This document shows positions 1 to 8,775 of a stretch of 64,000 bases of DNA, in pieces. The position numbers were made by a program, and so were the translations under genes. The notes under the pieces were generated by a model. It did no database searches and was not told where the DNA came from. It saw nothing but the letters and a program-made list of their open reading frames with translations. This DNA is from Mangrovimonas sp. ST2L15 (lineage in GTDB: Bacteria; Bacteroidota; Bacteroidia; Flavobacteriales; Flavobacteriaceae), in NCBI RefSeq assembly GCF_001280515.1, contig NZ_LBIQ01000028.1, positions 186,001 to 250,000 on the forward strand, in the 5' to 3' direction. Every line of letters starts with the position of its first letter. Position 1 is the stretch's first letter.

Positions 1-300
1 CTGAAGGAAGCCATCTTGAAGGTAGCTGATGGCGATAAATTCTTAAGTCCTACTCTTGCTCATCAATTGGCTTTTGGTAGAAAGGCAGGCAGATCATCTA
101 CTTCCCATTACAAAAAATTATCTACCAGAGAAGTGGAGGTTTTAAAACTTATTTCTTCAGGCAAGAAAAACAAAGAAGTAGCTGAAGAGTTGGAAATTAA
201 TGAAAAAACCGTGAGTACTTATAAAGCACGCTTAATGAAAAAACTACATGTAACAAACATTGTTGACCTCATTAACCGAGCTAAATTAATGGACATTTAG
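1..300 (+). CDS. Response regulator, C-terminal part with LuxR-type HTH (5' end outside window)
   Basis: The reading frame is open from base 1, so the start lies upstream of the window; the first in-frame TTG at 16 is only an internal codon. The visible part holds the end of a receiver domain (KVADGDKFLSP, typical of NarL/FixJ regulators) and a linker. A GerE/LuxR helix-turn-helix follows, with the family motif LSTREVEVLKLISSGKKNKE and a recognition helix around EINEKTVSTYKARLMKKL. It would bind DNA as a dimer after phosphorylation by a sensor kinase that is not visible here. The stop overlaps the 3' end of the convergent dnaG gene by 4 bp. The family call is firm; the target genes are unknown. 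Confidence 0.9.
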   Translation: MKEAILKVADGDKFLSPTLAHQLAFGRKAGRSSTSHYKKLSTREVEVLKLISSGKKNKEVAEELEINEKTVSTYKARLMKKLHVTNIVDLINRAKLMDI

Positions 301-2255
301 ATAGGCTTGTTCAGCTTTCTGGATAACAAATTATCCAATTTTTTATAACCCATAACCTCTTCCAATATTTCAAGATGTTGATCTGCGATATTGGATTTGG
401 TTGTCTCCCCCAATTCATCAATCTTTTTACTTATTAAAAAACATCTTAAATGTAAAATGGTCTCACTAACTAATTGTGAAACTGTATCGGTCTTCTTTTT
501 GGGATAAATATCCTTTTTTGTCCAATCAGAAAGTTCGTATCGCTCATCTTCCATTAAAATAGTGGTTATTTCTGAAGCAATATGCGGCTCTACATCATTT
601 ACAAAACTCTCTACGGTAATTTCTGGGTTTTGGTTTAATTGTTCAACAACCGTATAATATAGTGTTTTAAACTGTTCATTGGTAAATTCCATTTCATCCT
701 CCTGTAAATCAAGAAACACCTTTTCAAAAACACGAGCTTCTTGCTTTACCGGCTCCAAAACCAAATCACCCTCCTCATTTTCCTTTAAAATCAAATCTTC
801 AAATTCTTCTACTCTCGTTCCGTAAAGTAATAGTATCTGTATGATGCGTCTTTCCAATTCATATTGCACATCAACCTTTTTTACTGGCTGCTCATTGCGA
901 ATGACATCAAAAGCTTTTTGTTCTTTTTTAAAACTTTTATTTGCCTCATTTAACTCCTTTTTACCCAGCTGAGCTAAGGTGCTGAACAGTACTTCCTCGC
1001 CAATATCCATGATTTTGGCACATTCCTGTATATAAACTTCCTGTTTGATCCTATCTGGAATTTTGGAAATACTTTGGATGATCTCTCTTATGGTCTCAGC
1101 CTTTTTTATGGGATCATTCTTAGAGTCTTTGGTGAGCAAAGTCGCCTTAAATTGGATAAAATCCTGTGCGTTTTCTTCCAGGTAAAGCGATAATTCTTCA
1201 AGGGTATTTTCTTTAGCGAAACTATCGGGGTCCTCTCCTTGCGGAAACGAACATACCCGCACATTCATTCCTTGTTCCAAAATTAAATCAATCCCTCTGA
1301 TAGATGCCCTAACTCCCGCATCATCTCCATCAAACAACACCGTAATATTTTTAGTCAGTCTACTTATCAATCGTATTTGATCAGGGGTGAGTGCCGTACC
1401 TGAAGAAGACACTACGTTATGAATCCCTGTTTGATGGAATTGAATGACGTCTGTGTATCCTTCTACCAAAAAACAGTTGTCTTCTTTAGCTATACTTTGT
1501 TTGGCATGATAAATCCCGTAGAGTACTTTCCCTTTGTGATATATATCACTTTCTGGTGAATTTAAATATTTGGCAGCCTTTTTATCATTGATTAAAATTC
1601 TTCCTCCAAATCCCAACACCCTGCCACTCATGCTTAAAATGGGAAACATGACCCTGCCTTTAAATCGATCAAATTGCTTTTCGCCCTTGACAATGGTGAG
1701 CCCTACTTTTTCCATGAACTCCAATTTGTAACCCTTTTTTATAGCTTCATCGGTAAATGCGGTCCATTCATCCAAAGAATATCCAAGTCCAAATGTCTTA
1801 ATGGTTTCTGTTGTGAACCCTCGCTCTTTGAAGTAACTTAAACCAATCGCCTGACCAGCATTTGTTTTATGTAATACCTTTTGGAAGTAAACATTAGCAA
1901 AATCATTGACCAAATACAAACTCTCTTTCTCGTTGGCTATCTCCTTTTGCTCTTGTGACTGCTCGGTTTCCTCAACTTCGATATTGTACTTTTTAGCTAA
2001 ATATTTTATGGCTTCCGGATAGGTAAAATGCTCATGCTCCATTAAGAAAGCCACGACATTCCCTCCTTTACCACTACTAAAATCCTTCCAGATTTGTTTC
2101 ACAGGTGACACCATAAAACTGGGTGACCGCTCATCGGTAAATGGACTTAGCCCTTTGAAATTAGTTCCAGACTTTTTCAAATTGACAAAATCTCCAATAA
2201 CCTCTTCTACACGGGCTGTTTCAAATACTTGGTCTATGGATTCCTTTGAGATCAT
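297..2255 (-). CDS. dnaG: DNA primase DnaG (zinc-ligand-less N-terminal domain)
   Basis: DnaG makes RNA primers for the replication fork together with DnaB. The protein is 652 aa from the ATG at 2255 (MISKESIDQVFE). A start at 2339 would add a 28-residue hydrophobic tail not expected of a primase, so I reject it. The order is a CHC2-like domain (about 1-95), the primase core with Toprim motifs EGYTD and DGDDAG, then a divergent C-terminal helicase-interaction region. Oddity: the CHC2 domain has none of the four zinc ligands. The usual C-P-F-H is S37-P-F-T40 and the usual C-F-G-C is D58-F-S-S61, although the surrounding residues (SPSF, VSP, GKGGN) are conserved. From memory this loss is shared by other flavobacterial primases, so it is probably a lineage trait, not a defect. 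Confidence 0.96.
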   Translation of the reverse strand: MISKESIDQVFETARVEEVIGDFVNLKKSGTNFKGLSPFTDERSPSFMVSPVKQIWKDFSSGKGGNVVAFLMEHEHFTYPEAIKYLAKKYNIEVEETEQSQEQKEIANEKESLYLVNDFANVYFQKVLHKTNAGQAIGLSYFKERGFTTETIKTFGLGYSLDEWTAFTDEAIKKGYKLEFMEKVGLTIVKGEKQFDRFKGRVMFPILSMSGRVLGFGGRILINDKKAAKYLNSPESDIYHKGKVLYGIYHAKQSIAKEDNCFLVEGYTDVIQFHQTGIHNVVSSSGTALTPDQIRLISRLTKNITVLFDGDDAGVRASIRGIDLILEQGMNVRVCSFPQGEDPDSFAKENTLEELSLYLEENAQDFIQFKATLLTKDSKNDPIKKAETIREIIQSISKIPDRIKQEVYIQECAKIMDIGEEVLFSTLAQLGKKELNEANKSFKKEQKAFDVIRNEQPVKKVDVQYELERRIIQILLLYGTRVEEFEDLILKENEEGDLVLEPVKQEARVFEKVFLDLQEDEMEFTNEQFKTLYYTVVEQLNQNPEITVESFVNDVEPHIASEITTILMEDERYELSDWTKKDIYPKKKTDTVSQLVSETILHLRCFLISKKIDELGETTKSNIADQHLEILEEVMGYKKLDNLLSRKLNKPI

Positions 2256-2357
2256 TATTAAACAATTGAAGAATGTAAAAATATAAAGATTAATAAAGAG
2301 AGGGTAAAATATTTTTGTTAAATTGATTGGGTTAATCAATTACTAACAAATTAAAAA

Positions 2358-2783
2358 ATGCTTATGAAAAAGGATTTAATTCTTAAACCCTTGCTACTGG
2401 CTATTGTCCTTAGCCTAGTGATTTTTAGCTGTTCAAGCGATGATGACTCAGCAGCAGAACCAGAAGACAATTCACCTCCACCAACATTATTTGATAAATG
2501 GTGGTATGATGTAGACGATTACTCGGCCGATATCTACTTTCATTCAACAGGAGAATATGAACAAGAATTACATTTTGCCGGAAATGTATATCCAGCTACT
2601 GGCACCTGGCACTGGATCAATGAAGCCACAGGAGAAATGAAACTTGAAAACCTTCAAGGTCCTATACAAGTAAATTCAGAACTGTATATAAATATTATCT
2701 CTGTGGATGATCACTTGCTTACGCTAGAAAGGTCTCCCGATGGAGGTTCGTTTACTCCAATTGTTTATGAAGACATCGATTAA
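2358..2783 (+). CDS. Small hypothetical lipoprotein
   Basis: The product is 141 aa with a lipoprotein signal peptide: KK near the N terminus, a hydrophobic stretch and lipobox VIFSC with the acylated Cys at about residue 25. An acidic SSDDDS stretch follows, common in Bacteroidota surface lipoproteins (lipoprotein export signal-like). The remaining 100 residues resemble lipocalin-like beta proteins, with 'FDKWWYD', a 'TGTWHW' strand and alternating hydrophobic residues, but I do not recognise a family. Either Met1 (2358) or Met3 (2364) could be the start. The gene is divergent from dnaG and convergent with the outer-membrane protein gene at 2818, with a shared terminator between. Confidence 0.75.
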   Translation: MLMKKDLILKPLLLAIVLSLVIFSCSSDDDSAAEPEDNSPPPTLFDKWWYDVDDYSADIYFHSTGEYEQELHFAGNVYPATGTWHWINEATGEMKLENLQGPIQVNSELYINIISVDDHLLTLERSPDGGSFTPIVYEDID

Positions 2784-2810
2784 AAAAAGCCCTCTATTGA
2801 GGGCTTTTTT
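2783..2810. terminator. Bidirectional rho-independent terminator
   Basis: GCCCTC (2789-2794), a four-base TATT loop and GAGGGC (2799-2804), flanked by an A-run on the left and a T-run on the right. It therefore works in both directions between the convergent lipoprotein gene and the outer-membrane protein gene. Confidence 0.9.
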
Positions 2811-2817
2811 AATTAAA

Positions 2818-3918
2818 CTAATCCAAATCAAATCGTAAACCGAGTGAAATATTATTTTGGTCTATCACTTGGTCATTGAATATAGGAGACAAATCGTACT
2901 TAGCATAAATTCCTATATTTCCAAAACCCATATAAGCGCTCAAACCGTAAACAAAATTATTGGTGTTATAATCCTTGTATTTGTCCTTTTTCTTCTTATC
3001 ATTTTCATCATAGTATTTCACCTTTTGGATAGAGGAAATATTGAACCCTCCATATCCTCCAATTCCAAATTTAAACTTATGAAAGGTTGAATACCTGAAA
3101 TAATCTTCTCTCTCAATTTTTCGAGATGGCCCAAATTCAAAATGAACAGGAAACACAATATTAGTGGTTCTAAACTTGGACTTTCGGACATTTAAAGGAA
3201 ACTCTTCCAACACCACTTGTCCTTCATTATTCTCAGATAAAATCCTGTTCCCCTTAATATCTAACTTATTCCATTGAAATGAGAATCCATATTTAAGTCT
3301 CATGGCATTGCTATTCTTAAATACCCTTGTTTTCCAAGCCCATCCCAGTTCAACAAAACCGGATCCTCCCAATTTATATGGTGAATCATTTAATGATTCG
3401 CCTTCAATAATGGCATTATTGAATCCGATAGCAAATACCAAATCACTTGTAGTTCGACGGTCGTACTTCCTAGGTTTCAACCTATAATCTTCTCGCTCAC
3501 CCACATAAAAAGAGCCTCGATCAAATTCATCTGAATCTTCATTCTTACCAATTTCCAAAATGAATCTATTTCCTGGGGTATATGTACCCGCCAAATTTCC
3601 ATTTCTTTCCAATAAAGCGATTTGATTGTCAATGATGGCCAACCTATTCTCAATATTTAACGCTCGATTTTGGGCAGCTTCTTGTTTTAAGGCCTCTGCT
3701 TCACTCGATGTGATTTCACCCTTTTCCAACTGAGAGTTAATAGACTCTACTTCCTTTTTGAGGGCTCCCTTTTCCTCCTGAGTAATTGTTTCTTTGGTTT
3801 TGTTGAGTTGTTCAATCTTCATTTGTTTCTGCTCTAATTGAATAGAGTCCTGGGCATTCATATTGCTTGTGACAAGACACAAAACAAGTGCCACCAAAAG
3901 TTTGGTAATGATGTTCAT
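2818..3918 (-). CDS. Outer-membrane beta-barrel protein with N-terminal coiled coil, ECF sigma operon
   Basis: The protein is 366 aa. A signal peptide is cleaved near SNMNA|Q (about residue 22). Residues 25-105 are rich in Lys, Glu and Gln with heptad character (predicted coiled coil). The rest has the alternating aromatic and hydrophobic strands of an outer-membrane barrel and ends in a beta strand (SLGLRFDLD). It is the last gene of a three-gene operon, 30 bp after the membrane protein gene and downstream of an ECF sigma factor, so it is probably an envelope-stress or sigma-controlled protein. I know of no named family. Confidence 0.75.
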   Translation of the reverse strand: MNIITKLLVALVLCLVTSNMNAQDSIQLEQKQMKIEQLNKTKETITQEEKGALKKEVESINSQLEKGEITSSEAEALKQEAAQNRALNIENRLAIIDNQIALLERNGNLAGTYTPGNRFILEIGKNEDSDEFDRGSFYVGEREDYRLKPRKYDRRTTSDLVFAIGFNNAIIEGESLNDSPYKLGGSGFVELGWAWKTRVFKNSNAMRLKYGFSFQWNKLDIKGNRILSENNEGQVVLEEFPLNVRKSKFRTTNIVFPVHFEFGPSRKIEREDYFRYSTFHKFKFGIGGYGGFNISSIQKVKYYDENDKKKKDKYKDYNTNNFVYGLSAYMGFGNIGIYAKYDLSPIFNDQVIDQNNISLGLRFDLD

Positions 3919-3948
3919 AACTGTTCGTTTTTTAATTGATGATTAATT

Positions 3949-4746
3949 TTAATAATTACGTTGGGCAACTGCAGTTTTTACCGTTTTGTAACCAACTTGT
4001 AAAGCTTCAAAAACTTTATCTCTAAACGAATGATCCAAATCATCCTCAACGTCTTGAAGAAGCATCATGGCGTCAACCGTTTTTGAGTTTTCTTTATATA
4101 TTTTTTGATCGTTTATTTCTTTTTGGGCTTGAGCCAACAAGGCGCTTATATCTTCTTCAGCTACTACGCCTTCTCCATGTGTTTCTTTTAGAGTTTTTAA
4201 ACTATTAGCCAAATCTTGCAACTTCTCATTCTCATGATCAACCTCCTGTTCTTTGATACTATGATTTGCAATTAAAGTTGCCTCCTCTATCTTTTCCTTA
4301 AAGGATTCCTTCTCTTGATTCTTAATAATTCTGTTTGTTTCTATAACCTCTTCTTTTTCAACCGAGACTAAAGGACTATCAGACGGGCTTGATTTAGATT
4401 CCGTCTCTATTTCTTCAAAGGCCATTTGATTGCTATCAACTTTTCCCTTTTTAGTGTCTTTAAAGGGTATTTGATTTATCTGCTCCACCGCTTGAGGTTC
4501 CTCAACCAATTTTTTCTCTTCAACACCTAAAGTTTCCTGGTTAGACATTTTATAAAATAGGGTTGACAATAAAACTACTCCAACCAAACTAGCTGCTAAA
4601 CCAATTATCCAAAATTGTCTTTTTTGGGATTTCTTTGTTTGGGCATCTAGCTCCAGCTCCAATTTATCCCAAACTGAGTTTGATGGCTGCATCATTCGCT
4701 CTTCCAACTGCTCTTTTAATTTCTCTTCAAACTTAAGTGGTGCCAT
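3949..4746 (-). CDS. Single-pass membrane protein, possible anti-sigma factor
   Basis: The protein is 265 aa. A soluble N-terminal segment (about 1-43, with SVWDKLELELD) is followed by one transmembrane helix (about 46-65, WIIGLAASLVGVVLLSTLFY) and a long, charged, Glu/Lys-rich periplasmic part. The gene overlaps the end of the ECF sigma gene by 14 bp and is therefore translationally linked to it. This position and the cytoplasm-membrane-periplasm layout are those of an anti-sigma factor. I see no zinc-binding HxxxCxxC motif of the ZAS type, so the assignment rests on context and topology only. Confidence 0.6.
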   Translation of the reverse strand: MAPLKFEEKLKEQLEERMMQPSNSVWDKLELELDAQTKKSQKRQFWIIGLAASLVGVVLLSTLFYKMSNQETLGVEEKKLVEEPQAVEQINQIPFKDTKKGKVDSNQMAFEEIETESKSSPSDSPLVSVEKEEVIETNRIIKNQEKESFKEKIEEATLIANHSIKEQEVDHENEKLQDLANSLKTLKETHGEGVVAEEDISALLAQAQKEINDQKIYKENSKTVDAMMLLQDVEDDLDHSFRDKVFEALQVGYKTVKTAVAQRNY

Positions 4747-5296
4747 TCTCGCTTTTATTTCGTTCTACAATTTGTTGTTGAAGCATTTTTCGTGCTTTAA
4801 ACAACTGTGATTTAGAAGTCCCCTCCGAAATATTTAAAATCTCAGCAATTTCAATGTGTTTGTAACCTTCAATGGCATACATAACGAAAACCATTTTATA
4901 CCCTTCGGGTAATTGATCAATCAATTGTTGTATTTCAGCAACATTTATTCTTTGAGTGATATTATCTGATTTTATTTGGGGCATTTGAGCTTCATCTGTA
5001 GCAAATTCAACTTTTTTATTCTGCCTAATAAATGAGATACACTCTCTTACCATAATACGCCTAATCCAACCCTCAAAACTTCCATGGCCTTTGAAACTCT
5101 TTAAATGGGTAAACACTTTTAAAAACCCATTCAAAAGAACTTCTTCTGCCTCTTGTACATCCTTTATATAATATCTGCAAACGCTTAACATTTTTGGACT
5201 ATGCCAATCATATAGCACGCGTTGAGCATCCCGGTCATTCTTTAAGGCTTTATCTATAAGCCTCCCTTCATTTTTATATAATTGAATTACTTTCAA
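4733..5296 (-). CDS. ECF RNA polymerase sigma factor (sigma-70 family)
   Basis: The protein is 187 aa, usual ECF size. Sigma region 2 covers about residues 20-95 (DWHSPKMLSVCRYYIKD, then SFEGWIRRIMVREC for -10 recognition and melting). Region 4 covers about residues 125-178 (LPEGYKMVFVMYAIEGYKH, then the HTH around EIAEILNISEGTSKSQLFKAR). The start MKVIQLYKNEG precedes region 2 as expected. It heads an operon with a membrane partner and an outer-membrane protein, which suggests control by an envelope signal. The target promoters are unknown. Confidence 0.93.
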   Translation of the reverse strand: MKVIQLYKNEGRLIDKALKNDRDAQRVLYDWHSPKMLSVCRYYIKDVQEAEEVLLNGFLKVFTHLKSFKGHGSFEGWIRRIMVRECISFIRQNKKVEFATDEAQMPQIKSDNITQRINVAEIQQLIDQLPEGYKMVFVMYAIEGYKHIEIAEILNISEGTSKSQLFKARKMLQQQIVERNKSENGTT

Positions 5297-5465
5297 CAGC
5301 CGATCAAATATTGACTTCTATATACATAGACGCAAATTAAACTAAAATGGTTGCCTCATATGTAAAAAATAAATAAAATTACCAATAAAAACCTCATTAT
5401 CAACTCATTTAAAACAAAGAAATGTAAACCAATAAGTGCTCTTTTTTATTGCAATCAAGAATAGT

Positions 5466-5473
5466 TATATTTG
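5466..5473 (+). promoter_or_regulatory. Putative -7 box for the arylsulfotransferase-like gene
   Basis: TATATTTG matches the Bacteroidota -7 consensus TAnnTTTG, 27 bp before the ATG at 5501. No well-spaced TTTG -33 box is evident. The rest of the 204-bp gap to the divergent sigma gene shows no other feature. Confidence 0.4.
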
Positions 5474-5500
5474 AATTCTCATTGATCAAAAACCTATTTC

Positions 5501-6805
5501 ATGTATAATAAATTCATCATTCTAGCTTTTTCCATTTTCATTTTAAGCACTTCTTGTAGTAGCAATGACGACCCAATAATTTCAAGCGGTAATCCTGTTG
5601 AGAATCCTGAACAGCCCATTGATCAAGAACCAACTGATAATATTGTGGTATATGAGCCAGATTTATTTGAAGACAGTTATGTCTTAGCCATTGAAAATGG
5701 TGGCACGAAATCTTATATACTTAATAAGGAAGGACATAAAATAAAGCAATGGAATTTCAACAAAAATATGGGCCAAGATTTAGAGCTATTAGAAAATGGT
5801 CAATTGTTGGGAATGTTTAAAGTTGATAATCCTATTATTTCCTTTCCGGGTTATGGCGGAATAATTAGGCTCATAAATCCAGATGGGTCCATTGATTGGG
5901 AGTTTGAATATTACAGTAACAATTATATTTCCCATCATGACCTAGATAGATTACCAAACGGTAACATCCTTTTTATCGCATGGGAAAGAATAGAAACAGA
6001 TGTAGCTCAACAAAATGGTGTTGATGGTGGGGCAAATATATTAACTGAAACCCTTATTGAAGTTAATCCTGAAACTGATGAAATTGTTTGGGAATGGCAT
6101 AGTTGGGATCATATTGTCCAAGAGTTTGACGATACCTTGCCAAATTATGGAATTGTATCTGAGAATCCTCATTTAATAAATATTAATTACAACGAGGCTT
6201 CAACAAGTAATTTAATGCATTTTAATGGACTTGATTATGATGAAGAAAAGGATGTTATTTATGTAACTGTCAATTATTATAGTGAAGTTTGGGTCATTGA
6301 CCATAGTACAACTACAGCTGAGGCTTCAGAACATTTGGGAGGCAATTATAACCGAGGAGGAGATCTCATTTATAGATTTGGTAATCCAACCGCCTATAAT
6401 AATATGGAAGGAGAAAGAATTTTTTATAATTGCCATTTTCCTAATTTGATAGAAGGAGATATTCCTGGTCATGGTAATATGTTGGTATACAATAACGGAA
6501 ACAATCTTTCGCAATCTTCAGTAATGGAAATTGAAATACCAATGTTTTCTTTAAATCCTAACTTCAATAATGAACCAACAATTGTTTGGTCTTTTACAGA
6601 TCCATCTCTTTACTCTCCATTTATTTCTGGAGCTGTAAGACTCAACAATGGAAACACTTTAATTTGCGAGGGAACTTATGGGTTTTGGGAAATAACTCCT
6701 AATGGCAATGTTGCTTGGAAATATGAAGGTTCTAATCAGGAATCCTTTTGGAGATGCTACAATTATTTACCTAATTCTGATGCAATTATGAATCTAGGTT
6801 TATAA
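5501..6805 (+). CDS. Arylsulfotransferase (ASST)-like beta-propeller lipoprotein
   Basis: The protein is 434 aa with a lipobox (STSC, Cys at about residue 19) followed by SSNDD, so it is probably lipidated and exported. The body has repeated propeller blades with the arylsulfotransferase pattern: 'SHHDLDRLPNGNILFIAWE', 'ETDEIVWEWHSWDH', 'HFNGLDYDEEKDVIYV', 'YRFGNP' and 'GHGNMLVYNNG', with several conserved His residues. PQQ-independent arylsulfate sulfotransferases move sulfate between phenolic compounds, but substrate and activity here are unknown. It is a single gene with a TAnnTTTG-like promoter. It converges on the prenyl synthase gene with no space between the stops and no visible terminator. 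Confidence 0.8.
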   Translation: MYNKFIILAFSIFILSTSCSSNDDPIISSGNPVENPEQPIDQEPTDNIVVYEPDLFEDSYVLAIENGGTKSYILNKEGHKIKQWNFNKNMGQDLELLENGQLLGMFKVDNPIISFPGYGGIIRLINPDGSIDWEFEYYSNNYISHHDLDRLPNGNILFIAWERIETDVAQQNGVDGGANILTETLIEVNPETDEIVWEWHSWDHIVQEFDDTLPNYGIVSENPHLININYNEASTSNLMHFNGLDYDEEKDVIYVTVNYYSEVWVIDHSTTTAEASEHLGGNYNRGGDLIYRFGNPTAYNNMEGERIFYNCHFPNLIEGDIPGHGNMLVYNNGNNLSQSSVMEIEIPMFSLNPNFNNEPTIVWSFTDPSLYSPFISGAVRLNNGNTLICEGTYGFWEITPNGNVAWKYEGSNQESFWRCYNYLPNSDAIMNLGL

Positions 6806-7783
6806 TTATTTTTTTCTATCAATAACATAATTAACCATGAGTTCCAGTGAATTCTTAAATTCAGAATCTGGATATTGGTTCAAGATTTCAAGGGCTTCCA
6901 TCTGGAAGCCTTTCATTTTTGAAATTGCATAATCTAACCCACCTTCTGTTTTTACATAGGAAATCACTTCCTTCACTCGGCTTTTGTTTTTATTATGATT
7001 TTTAACCGAATTTATCAACCAAGCCCTTTCCTTTTTAGGAGCCTTATTTAAAACATGAATAAGGGGTAAGGTCATTTTTTGCTCCTTAATATCAATTCCA
7101 GTGGGTTTTCCTATTTGATCATCTCCATAGTCAAATAAATCATCTTTTATTTGAAACGCCATTCCGATTAACTCTCCAAATCTCCTCATCTGTTCCACCT
7201 CAGGAGAATTAGGTTTTACTGATGCAGCTCCAAGACTACAACATGCCGCTATTAAAGTTGCTGTCTTCTGACGGATGATTTCATAGTAAACCTCTTCAGT
7301 AATATCCAAGCGTCTTGCCTTTTCAATTTGAAGAAGTTCACCCTCACTCATTTCCCTTACAGCAACCGAAATGATTTTCAATAAATCAAAATCATTATTG
7401 TCAATAGATAATAACAAACCCTTTGATAGTAAAAAGTCACCAATCAATACGGCTATTTTATTTTTCCAAAGTGCATTAATGGAGAAAAAACCTCGGCGTC
7501 TGTTACTGTCGTCAACGACATCATCATGCACCAACGTGGCTGTATGAATTAATTCAATAACCGATGCACCTCTATAAGTTCTTTCACTAACTTCACCGTG
7601 GTTTATCATTTTCGCAACCAAAAACACAAACATAGGACGCATTTGTTTTCCTTTTCGGTTTACAATGTAGTGGGTGATTCTATTTAGTAGGGCCACCTTG
7701 GAAGACATTGATAGTCTGAACTTTTGCTCAAAAAGTTCCATTTCAAAGGCAATAGGCTGCTTTATTTGTTCAACGATTTTCAA
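6806..7783 (-). CDS. Polyprenyl diphosphate synthase (long-chain trans type)
   Basis: The protein is 325 aa, full length. It condenses isopentenyl diphosphate onto an allylic primer to make the side chain of menaquinone. The first Asp-rich motif is at 87-91 (DDVVD, preceded by LVH and followed by Arg-rich SNRRRG) and the second is QIKDDLFDYGDD. KGKQMRP near residue 45 is the diphosphate-binding segment. IspB/octaprenyl type is likely from the overall pattern. The bulky residues upstream of the first motif were not modelled, so the chain length cannot be given. Confidence 0.93.
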   Translation of the reverse strand: MKIVEQIKQPIAFEMELFEQKFRLSMSSKVALLNRITHYIVNRKGKQMRPMFVFLVAKMINHGEVSERTYRGASVIELIHTATLVHDDVVDDSNRRRGFFSINALWKNKIAVLIGDFLLSKGLLLSIDNNDFDLLKIISVAVREMSEGELLQIEKARRLDITEEVYYEIIRQKTATLIAACCSLGAASVKPNSPEVEQMRRFGELIGMAFQIKDDLFDYGDDQIGKPTGIDIKEQKMTLPLIHVLNKAPKKERAWLINSVKNHNKNKSRVKEVISYVKTEGGLDYAISKMKGFQMEALEILNQYPDSEFKNSLELMVNYVIDRKK

Positions 7784-7929
7784 GAATAGCCACTCTTTGT
7801 TAAAAGAATAGCAAACCTAATAAAAAAAATCAATCATTTGGCAATTCTCTCAAAATTCAAAATAGGTCATTAGGATTTCATGATTTAAATAACTAGATTT
7901 AAGGAAGTAACATACTAAATATCAATCAT

Positions 7930-8739
7930 ATGAAAAACTTTACTCTTCTTCTTTCTATTTTATTTTCCATCCAACTAATAGCACAAGAAACTGTTTGGTC
8001 GGATGATTTCGACGATGCAGATATTTCCGATTGGACTCTAGTTGATAGCGATGGAGACGGAGCTAATTGGATTGCTGTCCAAATTGTAGATGATGATGAT
8101 GTACCTGTTGGTACTCCAGTATTAAGATCTGCATCTTGGAGCGGCAGTGCATTAACGCCTGACAATTGGGCCATTTCCCCAATGATGAATTTATCTGGTG
8201 CCTCTGGAGCAATTTCCCTTAATTATGAAGTAATGGCCATAGATGCTTCATGGGACATAGAAAATTACACAGTCTATGCAGCTACTGGAAATACTATTGA
8301 TGACTTCCTTGCCTCTGACATATATTTTAACGAGTCTACCTTAGATGGTGTAAATACTTTAACACCTCGTACATTGGATTTATCAGATTTGGCCGGAGAA
8401 CCTATGGTTTACATTGCATTCCGACATCATGATGTCACAGATCAATTCACTATTGAGATTGATAATGTTGTAGTTGAAGCGGAAACCTTAAGCATTGATG
8501 AATTTGACGTAAATAATGTACAAATTTCAGTCAGTAATAATTTGATTAAAGTAACTAATTTGAATAACAGTGCTCAATATCAATTATTCAGTATTACTGG
8601 GCAGAAAATGCTAACAGGAAATTTAGATGGCTCATCTCAAAGCACCATTAGCACATCAAATCTTACCCGAGGAATTTATGTCATTCAATTGTCAAGCTCA
8701 GAAAGCGGCAGTACCTTAACCAAAAAAATAGTGATTTAA
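7930..8739 (+). CDS. Secreted protein with choice-of-anchor/cleaved-adhesin-like domain and T9SS sorting domain
   Basis: The protein is 269 aa. A Sec signal peptide (KN, hydrophobic core, cleavage near LIA|Q) is followed by a jelly-roll domain of the choice-of-anchor J type: 'WSDDFDDADISDWTLVDSDGDG', 'DNWAISPMMNLS', 'YVAFRHHD'-like (YIAFRHHDVTD) and 'EIDNVVVE'. The last 75 residues are a type IX secretion C-terminal domain: 'QYQLFSITGQKML' , 'ISTSNLTRGIYVIQL', 'KKIVI'. It should be exported by the Por/T9SS system and anchored or released. There is no catalytic motif, so binding or adhesion is the likely role. Confidence 0.85.
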   Translation: MKNFTLLLSILFSIQLIAQETVWSDDFDDADISDWTLVDSDGDGANWIAVQIVDDDDVPVGTPVLRSASWSGSALTPDNWAISPMMNLSGASGAISLNYEVMAIDASWDIENYTVYAATGNTIDDFLASDIYFNESTLDGVNTLTPRTLDLSDLAGEPMVYIAFRHHDVTDQFTIEIDNVVVEAETLSIDEFDVNNVQISVSNNLIKVTNLNNSAQYQLFSITGQKMLTGNLDGSSQSTISTSNLTRGIYVIQLSSSESGSTLTKKIVI

Positions 8740-8740
8740 T

Positions 8741-8775
8741 AAAAAAAAGGGAACCTAGTAAGTTCCCTTTTTTTT
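8741..8775. terminator. Bidirectional rho-independent terminator
   Basis: An A-run, GGGAAC (8749-8754), a 7-base loop, GTTCCC (8762-8767) and a T-run. It separates the convergent T9SS cargo gene and rlmN; its T-run reaches into the rlmN stop codon. Confidence 0.9.

Noticed and set aside
2256-2339. 28-residue N-terminal extension of DnaG
   Set aside because: Hydrophobic and rich in Phe and Ile; the primase normally begins at ISKESIDQ, so the ATG at 2255 is preferred.
7926-8174. Minus-strand frame of 82 codons
   Set aside because: Antisense shadow of the T9SS cargo gene, whose signal peptide and sorting domain are clear.
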